From contig JAPLKN010000124.1 in NCBI GenBank assembly GCA_026388075.1, forward strand, positions 1 to 50,947: 50,947 nt of DNA, written 5' to 3'. Below, piece after piece: positions 7,894-15,866 of the stretch. Source of the DNA: Elusimicrobiota bacterium. GTDB lineage: Bacteria > Elusimicrobiota > Endomicrobiia > Endomicrobiales > JAPLKN01. The notes under the pieces are model-generated. The model ran no database searches and was not told the origin of the DNA. It saw nothing but the letters and a program-made list of their open reading frames with translations. The first letter of the stretch is position 1; each line of letters starts with the position of its first letter. Made by a program: the position numbers and the translations under genes.

Positions 7894-8237
7894 ACCCCGT
7901 TAGAAATAGCCTAACGTTTGTTTATTTAAAAACTGCGAAAAAGCAGAATTTTACTAATCTATACAGTTGTTACTTCTTCTTATGTCTCTCTATTTCTAAC
8001 GGGGTGAACCCCATCACAAATAGCCTAACGTTTGTTTATTTAAAAAAACTACGAAAAAGCGAACTTTACTAATCTGTACAGTTGTTACTTCTTCTTACGT
8101 CTCTCTATTTCTAACGGGGTGAACCCCATCACAATAGCCTAACGTTTGTTTGTTGAAAAAATTGCGAAAAAGACGCAATTTGCCAATCTAAGTAGTTTTA
8201 TCACTTCTTCTTATCGTTTTACTGTTTCTAACGGGGT
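7894..8237. repeat. Array of three ~113 bp elements with terminal inverted repeats
   Basis: Three head-to-tail copies: 7894-8005, 8008-8120 and 8123-8237. Copy 1 has a perfect 16 bp terminal inverted repeat, ACCCCGTTAGAAATAG / CTATTTCTAACGGGGT. In copies 2 and 3 the left arm has drifted to ACCCCATCAC while the right arm stays. The cores are clearly homologous (CCTAACGTTTGTTTATT, GCGAAAAAG, GTTACTTCTTCTTA). The left arm can also pair locally (CGTTAG/CTAACG), giving alternative hairpins. The array fills the gap between the ftsZ stop and the pilT start. The same family, in the other orientation, is at 35580-35800. There is no spacer pattern or cas gene, so this is not CRISPR. Confidence 0.9.
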
Positions 8238-8265
8238 GAACCCCGTAGATTATCTTTATGTAAAC

Positions 8266-9333
8266 TTATTTTAATTTCTGTATATTCCAGTTTAGATATG
8301 CCGGCTTATTTACGTCTATGGGATTTTCTCCCTTAGTTACCTGCGGCTTAGTTGTGTGAGCCCTGATTCCTCTGCGCGCAGGAAATCCCGTGGCAATTAC
8401 CGTAATTTTGATTTTATCTCCGTAATTGGGATCTATAACCTGCCCGTAAAATACGTGGGCCCTGGGAGAACCGGCATCTTTAATAAGATTTATTGCGTCT
8501 TGAACCTCAAAAAGCGAAATATTGTTTGATCCTGTGATATTTATCAGTATTCCTTTCGCCCCGTCAATAGAAACATCGTCCAGCAAAGGGCTGTTTATAG
8601 CTTTTTGAGCCGCGTCCATCGCTCTTGTAGGGCCGGAACTTTCCCCAATACCCATCAGGGCTTCACCGGCTCCCTGCATAATAGTCCGCACATCGGCAAA
8701 ATCAACATTAATCTCACCGGTCTGGTTTATAACATCAGTAATGGATTGAACCGCCTGCCTTAAAACATCGTCAACTGTCCTGAATGCATCAGTAACAGGG
8801 GTCTTGTCATCAATTATTTTAAATATTTTCTGATTGGGAATGACGACAAGCGTATCGGTAAAATTCCTTATGTTTCTTATTCCTTCCTCTGCCTGCTGCA
8901 ACCTTATTATTCCTTCAAAATCAAAAGGTTTTGTCACCACGCCTACCGTCAATATTCCTAAAGAACGCGCGATAGAAGCTACAACGGGTGCCGCTCCTGT
9001 TCCCGTTCCGCCTCCCATACCCGCGGTAACAAAAACCATCTGAGTTCCTTCAAGCATTCCTTTTATGCGTTCCCTGCTTTCCTCAGCAGATTTTTGCCCT
9101 AAGGAAGGATTTCCCCCTACTCCCAATCCTTGAGAAATCATCTCCCCTATTTGAACGCGCACCGGCGCCTTAGATATTCTAAGCGCCTGCACGTCGGTAT
9201 TCATTGCAATAAACTCAACACCGTTTAAGCCCGCTTCTATCATTCTATTCACTGCGTTTGAGCCTCCGCCGCCCACGCCTAACACTTTTATGCTTGCCGG
9301 CCCTGAGTATTTTGGATGAGTGATTTTAGCCAT
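8266..9333 (-). CDS. ftsZ: Cell division protein FtsZ
   Basis: A 355-residue tubulin-like GTPase that forms the division ring. The GTP-binding signature GMGGGTGTGAAPV is near residue 105, with the N-terminal VLGVGGGGSNAVNRM and the synergy-loop region NVDFADVRTIM near 208. The globular core ends near 315, leaving a tail of only about 40 residues ending KPAYLNWNIQKLK, in place of the long linker and D-x-P-x-F-L peptide common elsewhere. The ATG lies 2 bp after the ftsA stop, so the two are cotranscribed. The inverted-repeat array starts 29 bp beyond its stop. Confidence 0.97.
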   Translation of the reverse strand: MAKITHPKYSGPASIKVLGVGGGGSNAVNRMIEAGLNGVEFIAMNTDVQALRISKAPVRVQIGEMISQGLGVGGNPSLGQKSAEESRERIKGMLEGTQMVFVTAGMGGGTGTGAAPVVASIARSLGILTVGVVTKPFDFEGIIRLQQAEEGIRNIRNFTDTLVVIPNQKIFKIIDDKTPVTDAFRTVDDVLRQAVQSITDVINQTGEINVDFADVRTIMQGAGEALMGIGESSGPTRAMDAAQKAINSPLLDDVSIDGAKGILINITGSNNISLFEVQDAINLIKDAGSPRAHVFYGQVIDPNYGDKIKITVIATGFPARRGIRAHTTKPQVTKGENPIDVNKPAYLNWNIQKLK

Positions 9334-9335
9334 AA

Positions 9336-10568
9336 TTAAAATGTCCTCTCAAACCATTCTTTTATGCCTTCAATGAATGTAGACCCTTTAACGAAATTCG
9401 GCACGTATCCTCCGTTTAAGTTTATTTCTTCGTTCAAAAGGCCGATTGCTGTGGCATACGTTGTGTCACCCAGTATTTTATCATTTCCTCTTAAATCCTG
9501 CGGCAAACCGACTCTAGCGGAACAGTTTAACGCTTGTTCCGCAGCGGGTATAATCCCTTCAAGTTTTGCCCCGCCGCCGGTAATAATCACTTCGCCGGGA
9601 ATAATCGCATCGGCATAGTTGGATTTTCTTATTTCATCATCAATCATAACAAAAATCTGGTCAAGCCTCGGCTGTATCATTTCAATCAGCTGTCGTCTTG
9701 AAGTTTCGCGCACTGTTCTTCCGTCAACGCCTTTATAATCAAATTTTATATCCGTATCCAAAAGGTTTGCCATCGCAATGCCGTATTTTTCTTTAATATC
9801 CTGCGCTGAAGTCATTGAGGTTCTGAGCCCGTGAGAAATATCACGCGTAATAAAATCCGAGCCGACCTGAAGCTCTTTTGAAAAGCGTATACTGCCTTCC
9901 GAATATATCGCTATTCCGGTTGTAAGTCCGCCGAAATCAATCAAAAGGCAACCCAGTTCTTTTTCTTCCTGAGTTATTACACTGTTTCCGACCGCAACAA
10001 GGCCATACATCTGGTTTAATATGTCTTTGAATCCCGCCCCGGATGTAGCCTTATAGATGTTATTAATGTGGCTTGAGGAAGCTGTTATTATATGAATATC
10101 AACTTCAAGAAAATTCCCTTCCATCCCGACGGGATTTGGAACTCCTCTTTGATGGTTCAGCGAATACTCCTGAGGAATACTGCTTAAGATTTCTCTGTCC
10201 TGAGAAAGGCGGACCGCTTTAGCAGTTTCAATTGCGCTAAAAACATCTTCTTGAGTGATTTCTTTATCTGTACGCGAAATATTTATTGCGCCGTGTGCGT
10301 TCATGGATTCTATGTGGCTTCCCCTTAAACCCAGGCAAATGTTCTGCACTGTTTCATTCGCCTGCTCTTCGGCCATTTCTATGGCTTTCCCGATCGCATA
10401 AGAAGTTTCCTGAATGCTTATTACTACCCCGCCTTTTATTCCTTTTGAAGGGACTTTCGCACCGCTTACAATTTCAATCTCGCCGGTGCCGTCATTGACT
10501 TTCCCCAGCACACAGCACACCTGGCTTGATCCTATATCAATTCCCGCTAATACTTGCCCTTTAGACAT
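9336..10568 (-). CDS. ftsA: Cell division protein FtsA
   Basis: An actin-like ATPase that anchors FtsZ to the membrane. The start LAGIDIGSSQVCCVLG holds the phosphate-1 loop, LLIDFGGLTTGIAIY near 230 the phosphate-2 loop, and IIPGEVIITGGGAKLEGI the adenosine motif. The C-terminus GIKEWFERTF is a short amphipathic helix typical of membrane targeting. I chose the ATG at 10568 because GAGGTGG sits 5 bases upstream; the GTG at 10577 lies within that ribosome site. It is 2 bp from ftsZ and 141 bp after ftsQ. Confidence 0.95.
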   Translation of the reverse strand: MSKGQVLAGIDIGSSQVCCVLGKVNDGTGEIEIVSGAKVPSKGIKGGVVISIQETSYAIGKAIEMAEEQANETVQNICLGLRGSHIESMNAHGAINISRTDKEITQEDVFSAIETAKAVRLSQDREILSSIPQEYSLNHQRGVPNPVGMEGNFLEVDIHIITASSSHINNIYKATSGAGFKDILNQMYGLVAVGNSVITQEEKELGCLLIDFGGLTTGIAIYSEGSIRFSKELQVGSDFITRDISHGLRTSMTSAQDIKEKYGIAMANLLDTDIKFDYKGVDGRTVRETSRRQLIEMIQPRLDQIFVMIDDEIRKSNYADAIIPGEVIITGGGAKLEGIIPAAEQALNCSARVGLPQDLRGNDKILGDTTYATAIGLLNEEINLNGGYVPNFVKGSTFIEGIKEWFERTF

Positions 10569-10709
10569 TTTAACCACCTCGTTGAACTGTCCTTTTAAAT
10601 TTTATCTGGTTGTTCTGAAAACATTTTTGCCAAAAGCCATTCTTTCGGCCATATTCTGCCTGCCCCGTAAAGAAAATTTTTTACTTAAATTATATTTTAG
10701 CTAATAAAC

Positions 10710-11600
10710 TCATTTCCCTAACTTTGACATTACCGGAAATGTATAGCTTGAAGCATAATTTCCACGGGGTTTGCTAAAAATTCCTTTAGGTTTTACAAGC
10801 ACTCTGCCCGAATCAAGATAATTTAAATTGACATAATCAATTTTATTAAATCGTTTTAAGGCGTCATCAAGGACTTCTTTCATTTTTTTTAGTTTAATAT
10901 CAAACTTGTCTTTTTCAACTTTTCCCCAGATAATCCTTGTCCCGTCACTCAGCTTCACCGCGGCATCATCAACAGATTCAAAGTAGAACAAAACGCTTTT
11001 CGCAAAATATTCCTCGGCTTTTTCGGAAAATATTTCAATAAACTCTAGGATTTCTTCTCTGTCAAAATCATTCCATGCGGAAATTTCGGGAAGAGTTGCC
11101 TTGGCAAACTCACCCCTTAACGGAAACGGCACATTGCCGCTATCAATTCCTGAGCGTTTGCCGTTTATATTGACAAAACCCACAGGAATCCTTTCCTGTA
11201 TTTTGATAATTATCTTTTTAAATCCCCGTCTGATATTTATTTTTTTCAGTTCAGGCCTTAATTTAAGCACATCTTTTTCTGCCTTTACTAGATCCTGAGA
11301 GAAAATATTATCGCCGATATCAAACGGTAAAAGAGCAAGAATTTCGCCTTTTAAAACATTTTTTGAGCCGGAGAGTTCAATGCTTTCAATTTTAAGTATA
11401 TCTGCTTTGGAAATATATTCCTGTAACGCTCCCCATCCTCTTGCGATACCGTATATCAAAGTGCACAACAATATTATAAAAGCGCTTAATTTAACCAGTT
11501 TTTTTGTCGCATTGCCGCTTCTTGAGTTTGATCTAAATACATAAGTGCGTGATCGTCTGATTCTACGCCCGGACATTCGGCGAAAACGGCTCTTTTTCAT
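10710..11600 (-). CDS. ftsQ: Cell division protein FtsQ (DivIB family, POTRA domain)
   Basis: A 296-residue bitopic membrane protein of the divisome. The first 33 residues are very basic (MKKSRFRRMSGRRIRRSR), a single membrane helix follows at about 34-53 (KLSAFIILLCTLIYGIARGW), then a POTRA domain (IESIELSGSKNVLKGEILAL) and the FtsQ/DivIB beta domain in the periplasm. Its place between ddl and ftsA supports the call, since sequence conservation in this family is low. The gap to ddl is 24 bp. Confidence 0.9.
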   Translation of the reverse strand: MKKSRFRRMSGRRIRRSRTYVFRSNSRSGNATKKLVKLSAFIILLCTLIYGIARGWGALQEYISKADILKIESIELSGSKNVLKGEILALLPFDIGDNIFSQDLVKAEKDVLKLRPELKKINIRRGFKKIIIKIQERIPVGFVNINGKRSGIDSGNVPFPLRGEFAKATLPEISAWNDFDREEILEFIEIFSEKAEEYFAKSVLFYFESVDDAAVKLSDGTRIIWGKVEKDKFDIKLKKMKEVLDDALKRFNKIDYVNLNYLDSGRVLVKPKGIFSKPRGNYASSYTFPVMSKLGK

Positions 11601-11624
11601 AATTTTGTATTTTATTAAAATTTT

Positions 11625-12554
11625 TCAAACTGCGACAGAAAGCTCTATAATTTTTAAAACCAGTTGTTTGAAATCAAGGCCCACCGCTTTAGCAGCATCC
11701 GGAAGAAGAGACGTCTTAGTCATTCCGGGAATAGTGTTGATTTCAAGAATCCAAGGCTTAAATTTTTTGTCAACTATGATGTCAACCCTGGCAACCGCTT
11801 TACATCCGAGAATTTTAAAAACTTTTAAAGCTACTTTTTGCACGTCATTTATTACTTTTTCCGGCAGCCGAGGCGGAATTATATGCTTGGATTTCCCTTT
11901 CGCATACTTGGATTCAAAATCATAAAATTTGTTTGCCGGCACAATTTCAATAACAGGCAATGCCTTTTCGCCCAAAATTCCCACAGTAACTTCGGTTCCG
12001 TCTATATAGTATTCCAACAAAATTTTGGAATCATGCTTAAACGCTTCTTTTACTGCCCGGCTCAAATCTTTTTTCTTATCTACAATTGAAACGCCGATTG
12101 CCGAGCCTTGTGTCGCAGGTTTTACAACAACCGGAAATTTTGAAAAATGCTGATATGAGCCCCCTTTTTCAATAACTTTCCACTTAGGCGTCGGAATGTT
12201 TGCGGCATCAAAAATCATTTTGCTGTAAACCTTATCCATAGATACCGCGCTTGCAAAAACGCCGCAGCCTGAATAGGGTATTCCCATTACTTCCAGCAAA
12301 CCCTGAACAGTTCCGTCTTCACCCAAAGGTCCATGCAACGCTATATAAGCAAAATCAATCTTATTTTTTTTTAATTTGAAAGGGAGATTTGAATCTGCAT
12401 CTATTCCTACTGCATTAATTTTCAGCTCTTTTAACGCTTTTATTACTGCTTTTCCCGAAAGAATTGAAATCTCTCTTTCCGCCGAACTTCCTCCGTAGAG
12501 AACTCCGATTCTTTTATTTCTAAGCCAATTTTTTATATTCATTCTTTTAGTCAT
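11625..12554 (-). CDS. ddl: D-alanine--D-alanine ligase
   Basis: A 309-residue ATP-grasp ligase joining two D-alanines for the peptidoglycan pentapeptide. Motifs: RIGVLYGGSSAEREISILSG at the start, ALHGPLGEDGTVQGLLE near 76, PVVVKPATQGSAIGVS near 148, and WILEINTIPGMTKTSLLP near 268 with metal-binding residues. The start is either the ATG at 12554, which abuts a hairpin array and has no ribosome site, or the ATG four codons on at 12542. Order ddl-ftsQ-ftsA-ftsZ is the usual dcw order. Confidence 0.95.
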   Translation of the reverse strand: MTKRMNIKNWLRNKRIGVLYGGSSAEREISILSGKAVIKALKELKINAVGIDADSNLPFKLKKNKIDFAYIALHGPLGEDGTVQGLLEVMGIPYSGCGVFASAVSMDKVYSKMIFDAANIPTPKWKVIEKGGSYQHFSKFPVVVKPATQGSAIGVSIVDKKKDLSRAVKEAFKHDSKILLEYYIDGTEVTVGILGEKALPVIEIVPANKFYDFESKYAKGKSKHIIPPRLPEKVINDVQKVALKVFKILGCKAVARVDIIVDKKFKPWILEINTIPGMTKTSLLPDAAKAVGLDFKQLVLKIIELSVAV

Positions 12555-12560
12555 AAGGGA

Positions 12561-12696
12561 TAAGCAGTAAGGATTAAGTGCCCCAAAGGGGCATCCCCAA
12601 AGGCAGTAATTGGGGATCCAATTACTAGACCATAGATTCCCGATAGAATCATTCGGGAATGACTCGTATAACGAGTCACTTACCCCTTACCGCTTA
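12561..12696. repeat. Nested multi-hairpin palindromic element
   Basis: Outer arms 12561-12580 and 12677-12696 pair at 17 of 20 positions. Inside lie four consecutive perfect hairpins: 12579-12593 (TGCCCC/GGGGCA), 12605-12626 (AGTAATTGG/CCAATTACT), 12636-12660 (ATTCCCGA/TCGGGAAT) and 12661-12677 (GACTCGT/ACGAGTC). It fills the murB-ddl gap. The outer word TAAGGGGTAAG recurs around 45242-45329. An RNA from either strand could fold into a five-stem cloverleaf-like shape, but I see no known RNA family. Confidence 0.8.
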
Positions 12697-12705
12697 CAAC
12701 TGACG

Positions 12706-13620
12706 TTAACCAATTATTTTTATTTCAAGTTCTAAATCTATTCCGAATTTTTCTTTTACTTTATGTCGAACTACTTTTATAAGTTCTAGAACATCTGACG
12801 ACTTTGCGTCACCTGAATTTATAATGAAATTTGCGTGTTTTTCAGAAATTTTTGCACCGCCGAACTTCAATCCCTTAAGGCCTGCCTGTTCTATCAGTCT
12901 TCCGGCATAATCGCCTTGAGGATTTTTAAAAATACTGCCTGCATTCCAGCTTTCAATCGGCTGGCTTTCAAGCCGACGATCAGTATTTTCTTTTATTTTT
13001 TTAACAATATCATTTTTTGTGCTCTTTTTCAAGTTTAAAGTCGACTCAAGAAGGACCTTTTTTTCTAAATTTGTTACTCGATAACGAAATAATATGTCCT
13101 TTTTCAAAATTTCCGCAATTTGGCCGTTTTCATTTATGGCTTTAACGGAATTTATTATATCTTCGATCCATGCATCACTTGAACCGGCATTTCCCACAAT
13201 TGCGCCGCCTAGAGTGCCGGGAATTCCCGCAAGATATTCAATCCCAGAAAGGCCCCGCTGAACACATTCGTTTACTATCTTTGCTAAACTCACTCCGCAG
13301 CCGGCAACTAATTTTTCTGCTTGGAAAACAAAATCTTTAAATTCGCCCGTCAAACGAACCACCACACCGTCAAATCCGCGGTCGCTCACTAAGATGTTAG
13401 AACCTCCTCCTAAAACAAATAAAGGAAGCCGTTCTTTATGCGTAAAATTCCATAAATTTTGGATTTCTTTTTTATTGGCTGCTTCAACAAAATATCTTGC
13501 GGGTCCCCCGATCTTGAAGGTAGTGTGCTTTTTGAGAGGCTCATCAAGTTTCAGGCTTGAAACTATTGACGAGATTTGGGAGGCTAAATCTTTTCTAATA
13601 TTTCTTCTCCTATTTTCCAT
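12706..13620 (-). CDS. murB: UDP-N-acetylmuramate dehydrogenase (UDP-N-acetylenolpyruvoylglucosamine reductase)
   Basis: A 304-residue FAD enzyme that reduces UDP-GlcNAc-enolpyruvate to UDP-MurNAc with NADPH. FAD-binding motifs are TTFKIGGPARYFVEA near 37, LFVLGGGSNILVSD near 70 and GIPGTLGGAIVGNAG near 125. The catalytic Ser lies in NAGSIFKNP near 225 and the late Glu-containing stretch is ISEKHANFIIN. The length fits the short type (MurB type II). Its start lies 37 bases inside the 3' end of murC, an unusually long overlap that implies coupled translation. Confidence 0.95.
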   Translation of the reverse strand: MENRRRNIRKDLASQISSIVSSLKLDEPLKKHTTFKIGGPARYFVEAANKKEIQNLWNFTHKERLPLFVLGGGSNILVSDRGFDGVVVRLTGEFKDFVFQAEKLVAGCGVSLAKIVNECVQRGLSGIEYLAGIPGTLGGAIVGNAGSSDAWIEDIINSVKAINENGQIAEILKKDILFRYRVTNLEKKVLLESTLNLKKSTKNDIVKKIKENTDRRLESQPIESWNAGSIFKNPQGDYAGRLIEQAGLKGLKFGGAKISEKHANFIINSGDAKSSDVLELIKVVRHKVKEKFGIDLELEIKIIG

Positions 13621-14936
13621 ACATCGCCGGCGCCAAGCGTAAGTATAATATCGCCGGACCTAATTTCTTTTATCAATGAATCAGAGTCTTTGAAATACTG
13701 CGCATTTTTCCCGTTGCTTTTCATTGAATTGTAAATCAAACTGCTTGAAACACCTTCAATGGGCTTTTCGCCTGCGGGATAAATCTGAAGAAGCCTTATT
13801 TCTTCAGAACTTTTTAAAGCTTCAGCAAAATCTTCATACAAATTTGCCGTACGGGTATATCTATGCGGTTGAAAAAGCGTTATCAAACGCCGATCGGGCC
13901 AGTTGCTTTTTATAGCAGCAATTGTTGCTTTTATTTCGGTTGGATGGTGGCCATAGTCGTCAATAATCAGAACTCCATTTTTGTCACCCTTTATTTCAAG
14001 CCTTCTTCCGACACCCGCGAATTCTTCCAGCGCTAAAGATATTTTGCTAAAAGGAATCCCGAGCTCACATCCTACGGCAATTGCGGCAAGAGAATTTAAT
14101 ACATTATGAAGCCCGGGAATATTTAGTTTAATAGCCCCCAGTTTCTTGCCGTCTTTAAAGACTTCAAATGAATAGCCCCAGCCTTTAGTTCTAATATCTT
14201 TTGCGGTAAAATTCGGATTATCTTTTAAACCGTAAGTAATATAACGCCGCTTTATCTTGGGAGCGATTTCTCTTATATTAGGGTCGTCCCAGCAAACAAT
14301 ATCGCAACCGTAAAATGGAACGCTATTGATATGCTCTACAAAAGCCTTCTTGATATTTTCTAATGTTTTGTAGTAATCTAAATGGTCGTTATCAATATTA
14401 GTTATAACGGCAATAGTCGGAGAAAGTTTTAAAAATGATCCGTCGGACTCATCGGCTTCCGCCACTAGATACTCGCCTTTGCCCAGCTTTGCCCCGCTTT
14501 TTATATTTTTAAATCTCCCTCCGATAACCATAGTAGGGTCAAGCCCGCCCTTGGCCAAAACTAAGGAAGTTAAAGAAGTTGTTGTTGTTTTCCCGTGAGT
14601 CCCGGCAATTGTTATAGCGTATTTAAGCCTTGCCAGTTCTGCAAGCATCTCTATCCTTGGTATAACGGGAATTTTTTCTTTTTCTGCCGCTATAACTTCA
14701 GGGTTCGTTACATCAACGGCCGTTGATGTAACAACGACATTTGATCCTAGGATATTTTCCGCCTTATGGCCGATGTTTATTTTCGCGCCCAGTTTTTTCA
14801 AGTGATCTGTCACGTCTGTTTTTTTAAGGTCAGAACCTGAAACTTTATAGCCAAGATTAACAAGCACCTCGGCTATACCTGACATCCCCGATCCGCCTAT
14901 ACCGACAAAATGAATGTGCTGAATTTTTTTAAACAC
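13584..14936 (-). CDS. murC: UDP-N-acetylmuramate--L-alanine ligase
   Basis: A 450-residue Mur ligase adding L-Ala to UDP-MurNAc. The N-terminal domain has HFVGIGGSGMSGIAE, the ATP loop is AGTHGKTTTTSL near 112, then EADESDGSFLKL, NIDNDHLDYY, the lysine/His region IIDDYGHHPTEIKATI near 315, and FQPHRYTRT. The start is a GTG at 14936 preceded by GGAG at good spacing. It is the first visible gene of the dcw run; murG and ftsW, often upstream, are not here. Confidence 0.96.
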   Translation of the reverse strand: MFKKIQHIHFVGIGGSGMSGIAEVLVNLGYKVSGSDLKKTDVTDHLKKLGAKINIGHKAENILGSNVVVTSTAVDVTNPEVIAAEKEKIPVIPRIEMLAELARLKYAITIAGTHGKTTTTSLTSLVLAKGGLDPTMVIGGRFKNIKSGAKLGKGEYLVAEADESDGSFLKLSPTIAVITNIDNDHLDYYKTLENIKKAFVEHINSVPFYGCDIVCWDDPNIREIAPKIKRRYITYGLKDNPNFTAKDIRTKGWGYSFEVFKDGKKLGAIKLNIPGLHNVLNSLAAIAVGCELGIPFSKISLALEEFAGVGRRLEIKGDKNGVLIIDDYGHHPTEIKATIAAIKSNWPDRRLITLFQPHRYTRTANLYEDFAEALKSSEEIRLLQIYPAGEKPIEGVSSSLIYNSMKSNGKNAQYFKDSDSLIKEIRSGDIILTLGAGDVWKIGEEILEKI

Positions 14937-14947
14937 GCTAACTCCTT

Positions 14948-15045
14948 TAACTTCGTTCTCTTGTTCTTCTGCTCTATAGTTCTTTTGCTAAAAAGGCCTT
15001 ATAAAAACTTAAGAGCAGTAGAGCTGAAGAGCAAAAGAGCGCTTT
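14948..15045. repeat. 'AGAGC' short-period inverted repeat upstream of murC
   Basis: The left part is CTCTTG, TTCTTCTGCTCT and GTTCTTTTGCT; the right part is AGAGCAGTAGAGCTGAAGAGC and AAAAGAGCGC, its approximate complement, around a centre near 14998. It is the same word as at 6714-6768. It occupies the gap between the queF relic and murC. Confidence 0.65.
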
Positions 15046-15048
15046 TTA

Positions 15049-15083
15049 TTTCTTATATTCCGCTTTAACTGTTGTCATGATTT
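15049..15083 (-). pseudogene. Relic of the queF 3' end
   Basis: Read on the minus strand this stretch encodes TTVKAEYKK and a stop, identical in protein to the last nine residues of intact queF 790 bp away. The 30 aligned bases differ at four positions, all synonymous (ACG/ACA, GTA/GTT, AAA/AAG, and TGA/TAA at the stop). It lies just beyond the two-gene nucleotidyltransferase module, so the module seems to have entered at the end of queF and left the old end behind. Confidence 0.8.
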
Positions 15084-15096
15084 TACAAAAAAACGA

Positions 15097-15666
15097 TTAT
15101 TTATTGTTCCCTATTTCTTTTCTCAAGTTATTGAATTTTCTAACTAAATTTTCCCCTTTCGATATTGTCTCAAATTCTTTAAGCCATTTAATAATATAGT
15201 CAAAATCTATGGTGGCCGAATACCTTATCAAAATGCCTTTTACATCTTCCGCGTCTATGGGTCTTCCGGCAAACATTTTATGCACAATGACATCCTCTTT
15301 TGACGCAAATCTAACATTATACTTATCTATTTTAACACGAATTGCCCTTTTTATAGCCTGACTTTCGTATGGCGTAAAGGAAAAAATAAAATCCACCCTG
15401 ATATGTATTTCGGTATCTTCACATGGAAGAACACGGGTTTTAGATACAAAACTTTCCTCATCTTTAACCAATACCCTTAACTTAAGTTTTGTAATTATAT
15501 CTAATATTTTAGAGTGTTCCTCTGAATCTATGCCAAGCGTTATATCTATATCCCTGGTAAGTCTGGGATTTCCATAAAGCAAAACTGCCTGCCCTCCGAT
15601 AATCATATAAGGCACTTTTTTTTTGTCCAGTTCGCGCGCAAGACTGTTTAAAAGCTGATTTATCAT
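15097..15666 (-). CDS. Nucleotidyltransferase family protein (AbiEii / DUF6036-like)
   Basis: A 189-residue protein with a minimal nucleotidyltransferase fold. IIGGQAVLLYGNPRLTRDID at about residues 22-41 gives the GG...D-x-D core, with a further acidic strand (HIRVDFIF) near 88 and the KEDVIVHKMFAGRPIDAEDV segment near 122, typical of the AbiEii-like group. That group includes toxins and phage-defence partners, but also uncharacterised enzymes, so the function stays open. Its start overlaps the preceding small gene by 4 bases. The pair is bracketed by the real queF end and a queF-end relic, which suggests acquisition as a unit. Confidence 0.75.
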   Translation of the reverse strand: MINQLLNSLARELDKKKVPYMIIGGQAVLLYGNPRLTRDIDITLGIDSEEHSKILDIITKLKLRVLVKDEESFVSKTRVLPCEDTEIHIRVDFIFSFTPYESQAIKRAIRVKIDKYNVRFASKEDVIVHKMFAGRPIDAEDVKGILIRYSATIDFDYIIKWLKEFETISKGENLVRKFNNLRKEIGNNK

Positions 15667-15866
15667 TTTTTAGCTCCATTGAGCATTTTCGCTATCTTCT
15701 TATCAACTTCTATTCCTTCTAAAATTGTTTTGCTACTAATAGCCCCAAAAAAAACTGCTTCTTTATGCAAATTTTCATAAATTTTTAGTGCCTGCCCGTA
15801 AGAATATTTCTTAGTTTTTAATAATTGCCTTTGAAATTTTTCAAAAAGTTCAATATTTTTAATCAT
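15663..15866 (-). CDS. Small hypothetical protein paired with the nucleotidyltransferase
   Basis: A 67-residue, mostly helical, charged protein (FEKFQRQLLKTKKYSYGQAL, KEAVFFGAISSKTILEGIEV). I do not recognise a named domain, but I recall similar small proteins upstream of AbiEii-like nucleotidyltransferases. The ATG overlaps the queF stop in an ATGA and its own stop overlaps the next start, so queF, this gene and the nucleotidyltransferase form one coupled unit. It could be an antitoxin-like or substrate-binding partner; this is inference from pairing. Confidence 0.65.
   Translation of the reverse strand: MIKNIELFEKFQRQLLKTKKYSYGQALKIYENLHKEAVFFGAISSKTILEGIEVDKKIAKMLNGAKK

Noticed and set aside
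7894-8237. CRISPR array
   Set aside because: Units of about 113 bp are similar along their whole length with inverted ends; there are no short direct repeats with unique spacers and no cas genes.
14948-15045. Intrinsic terminator upstream of murC
   Set aside because: The inverted repeat is long, imperfect and built from a repeated word seen elsewhere; there is no compact GC stem with a T run in the needed direction.
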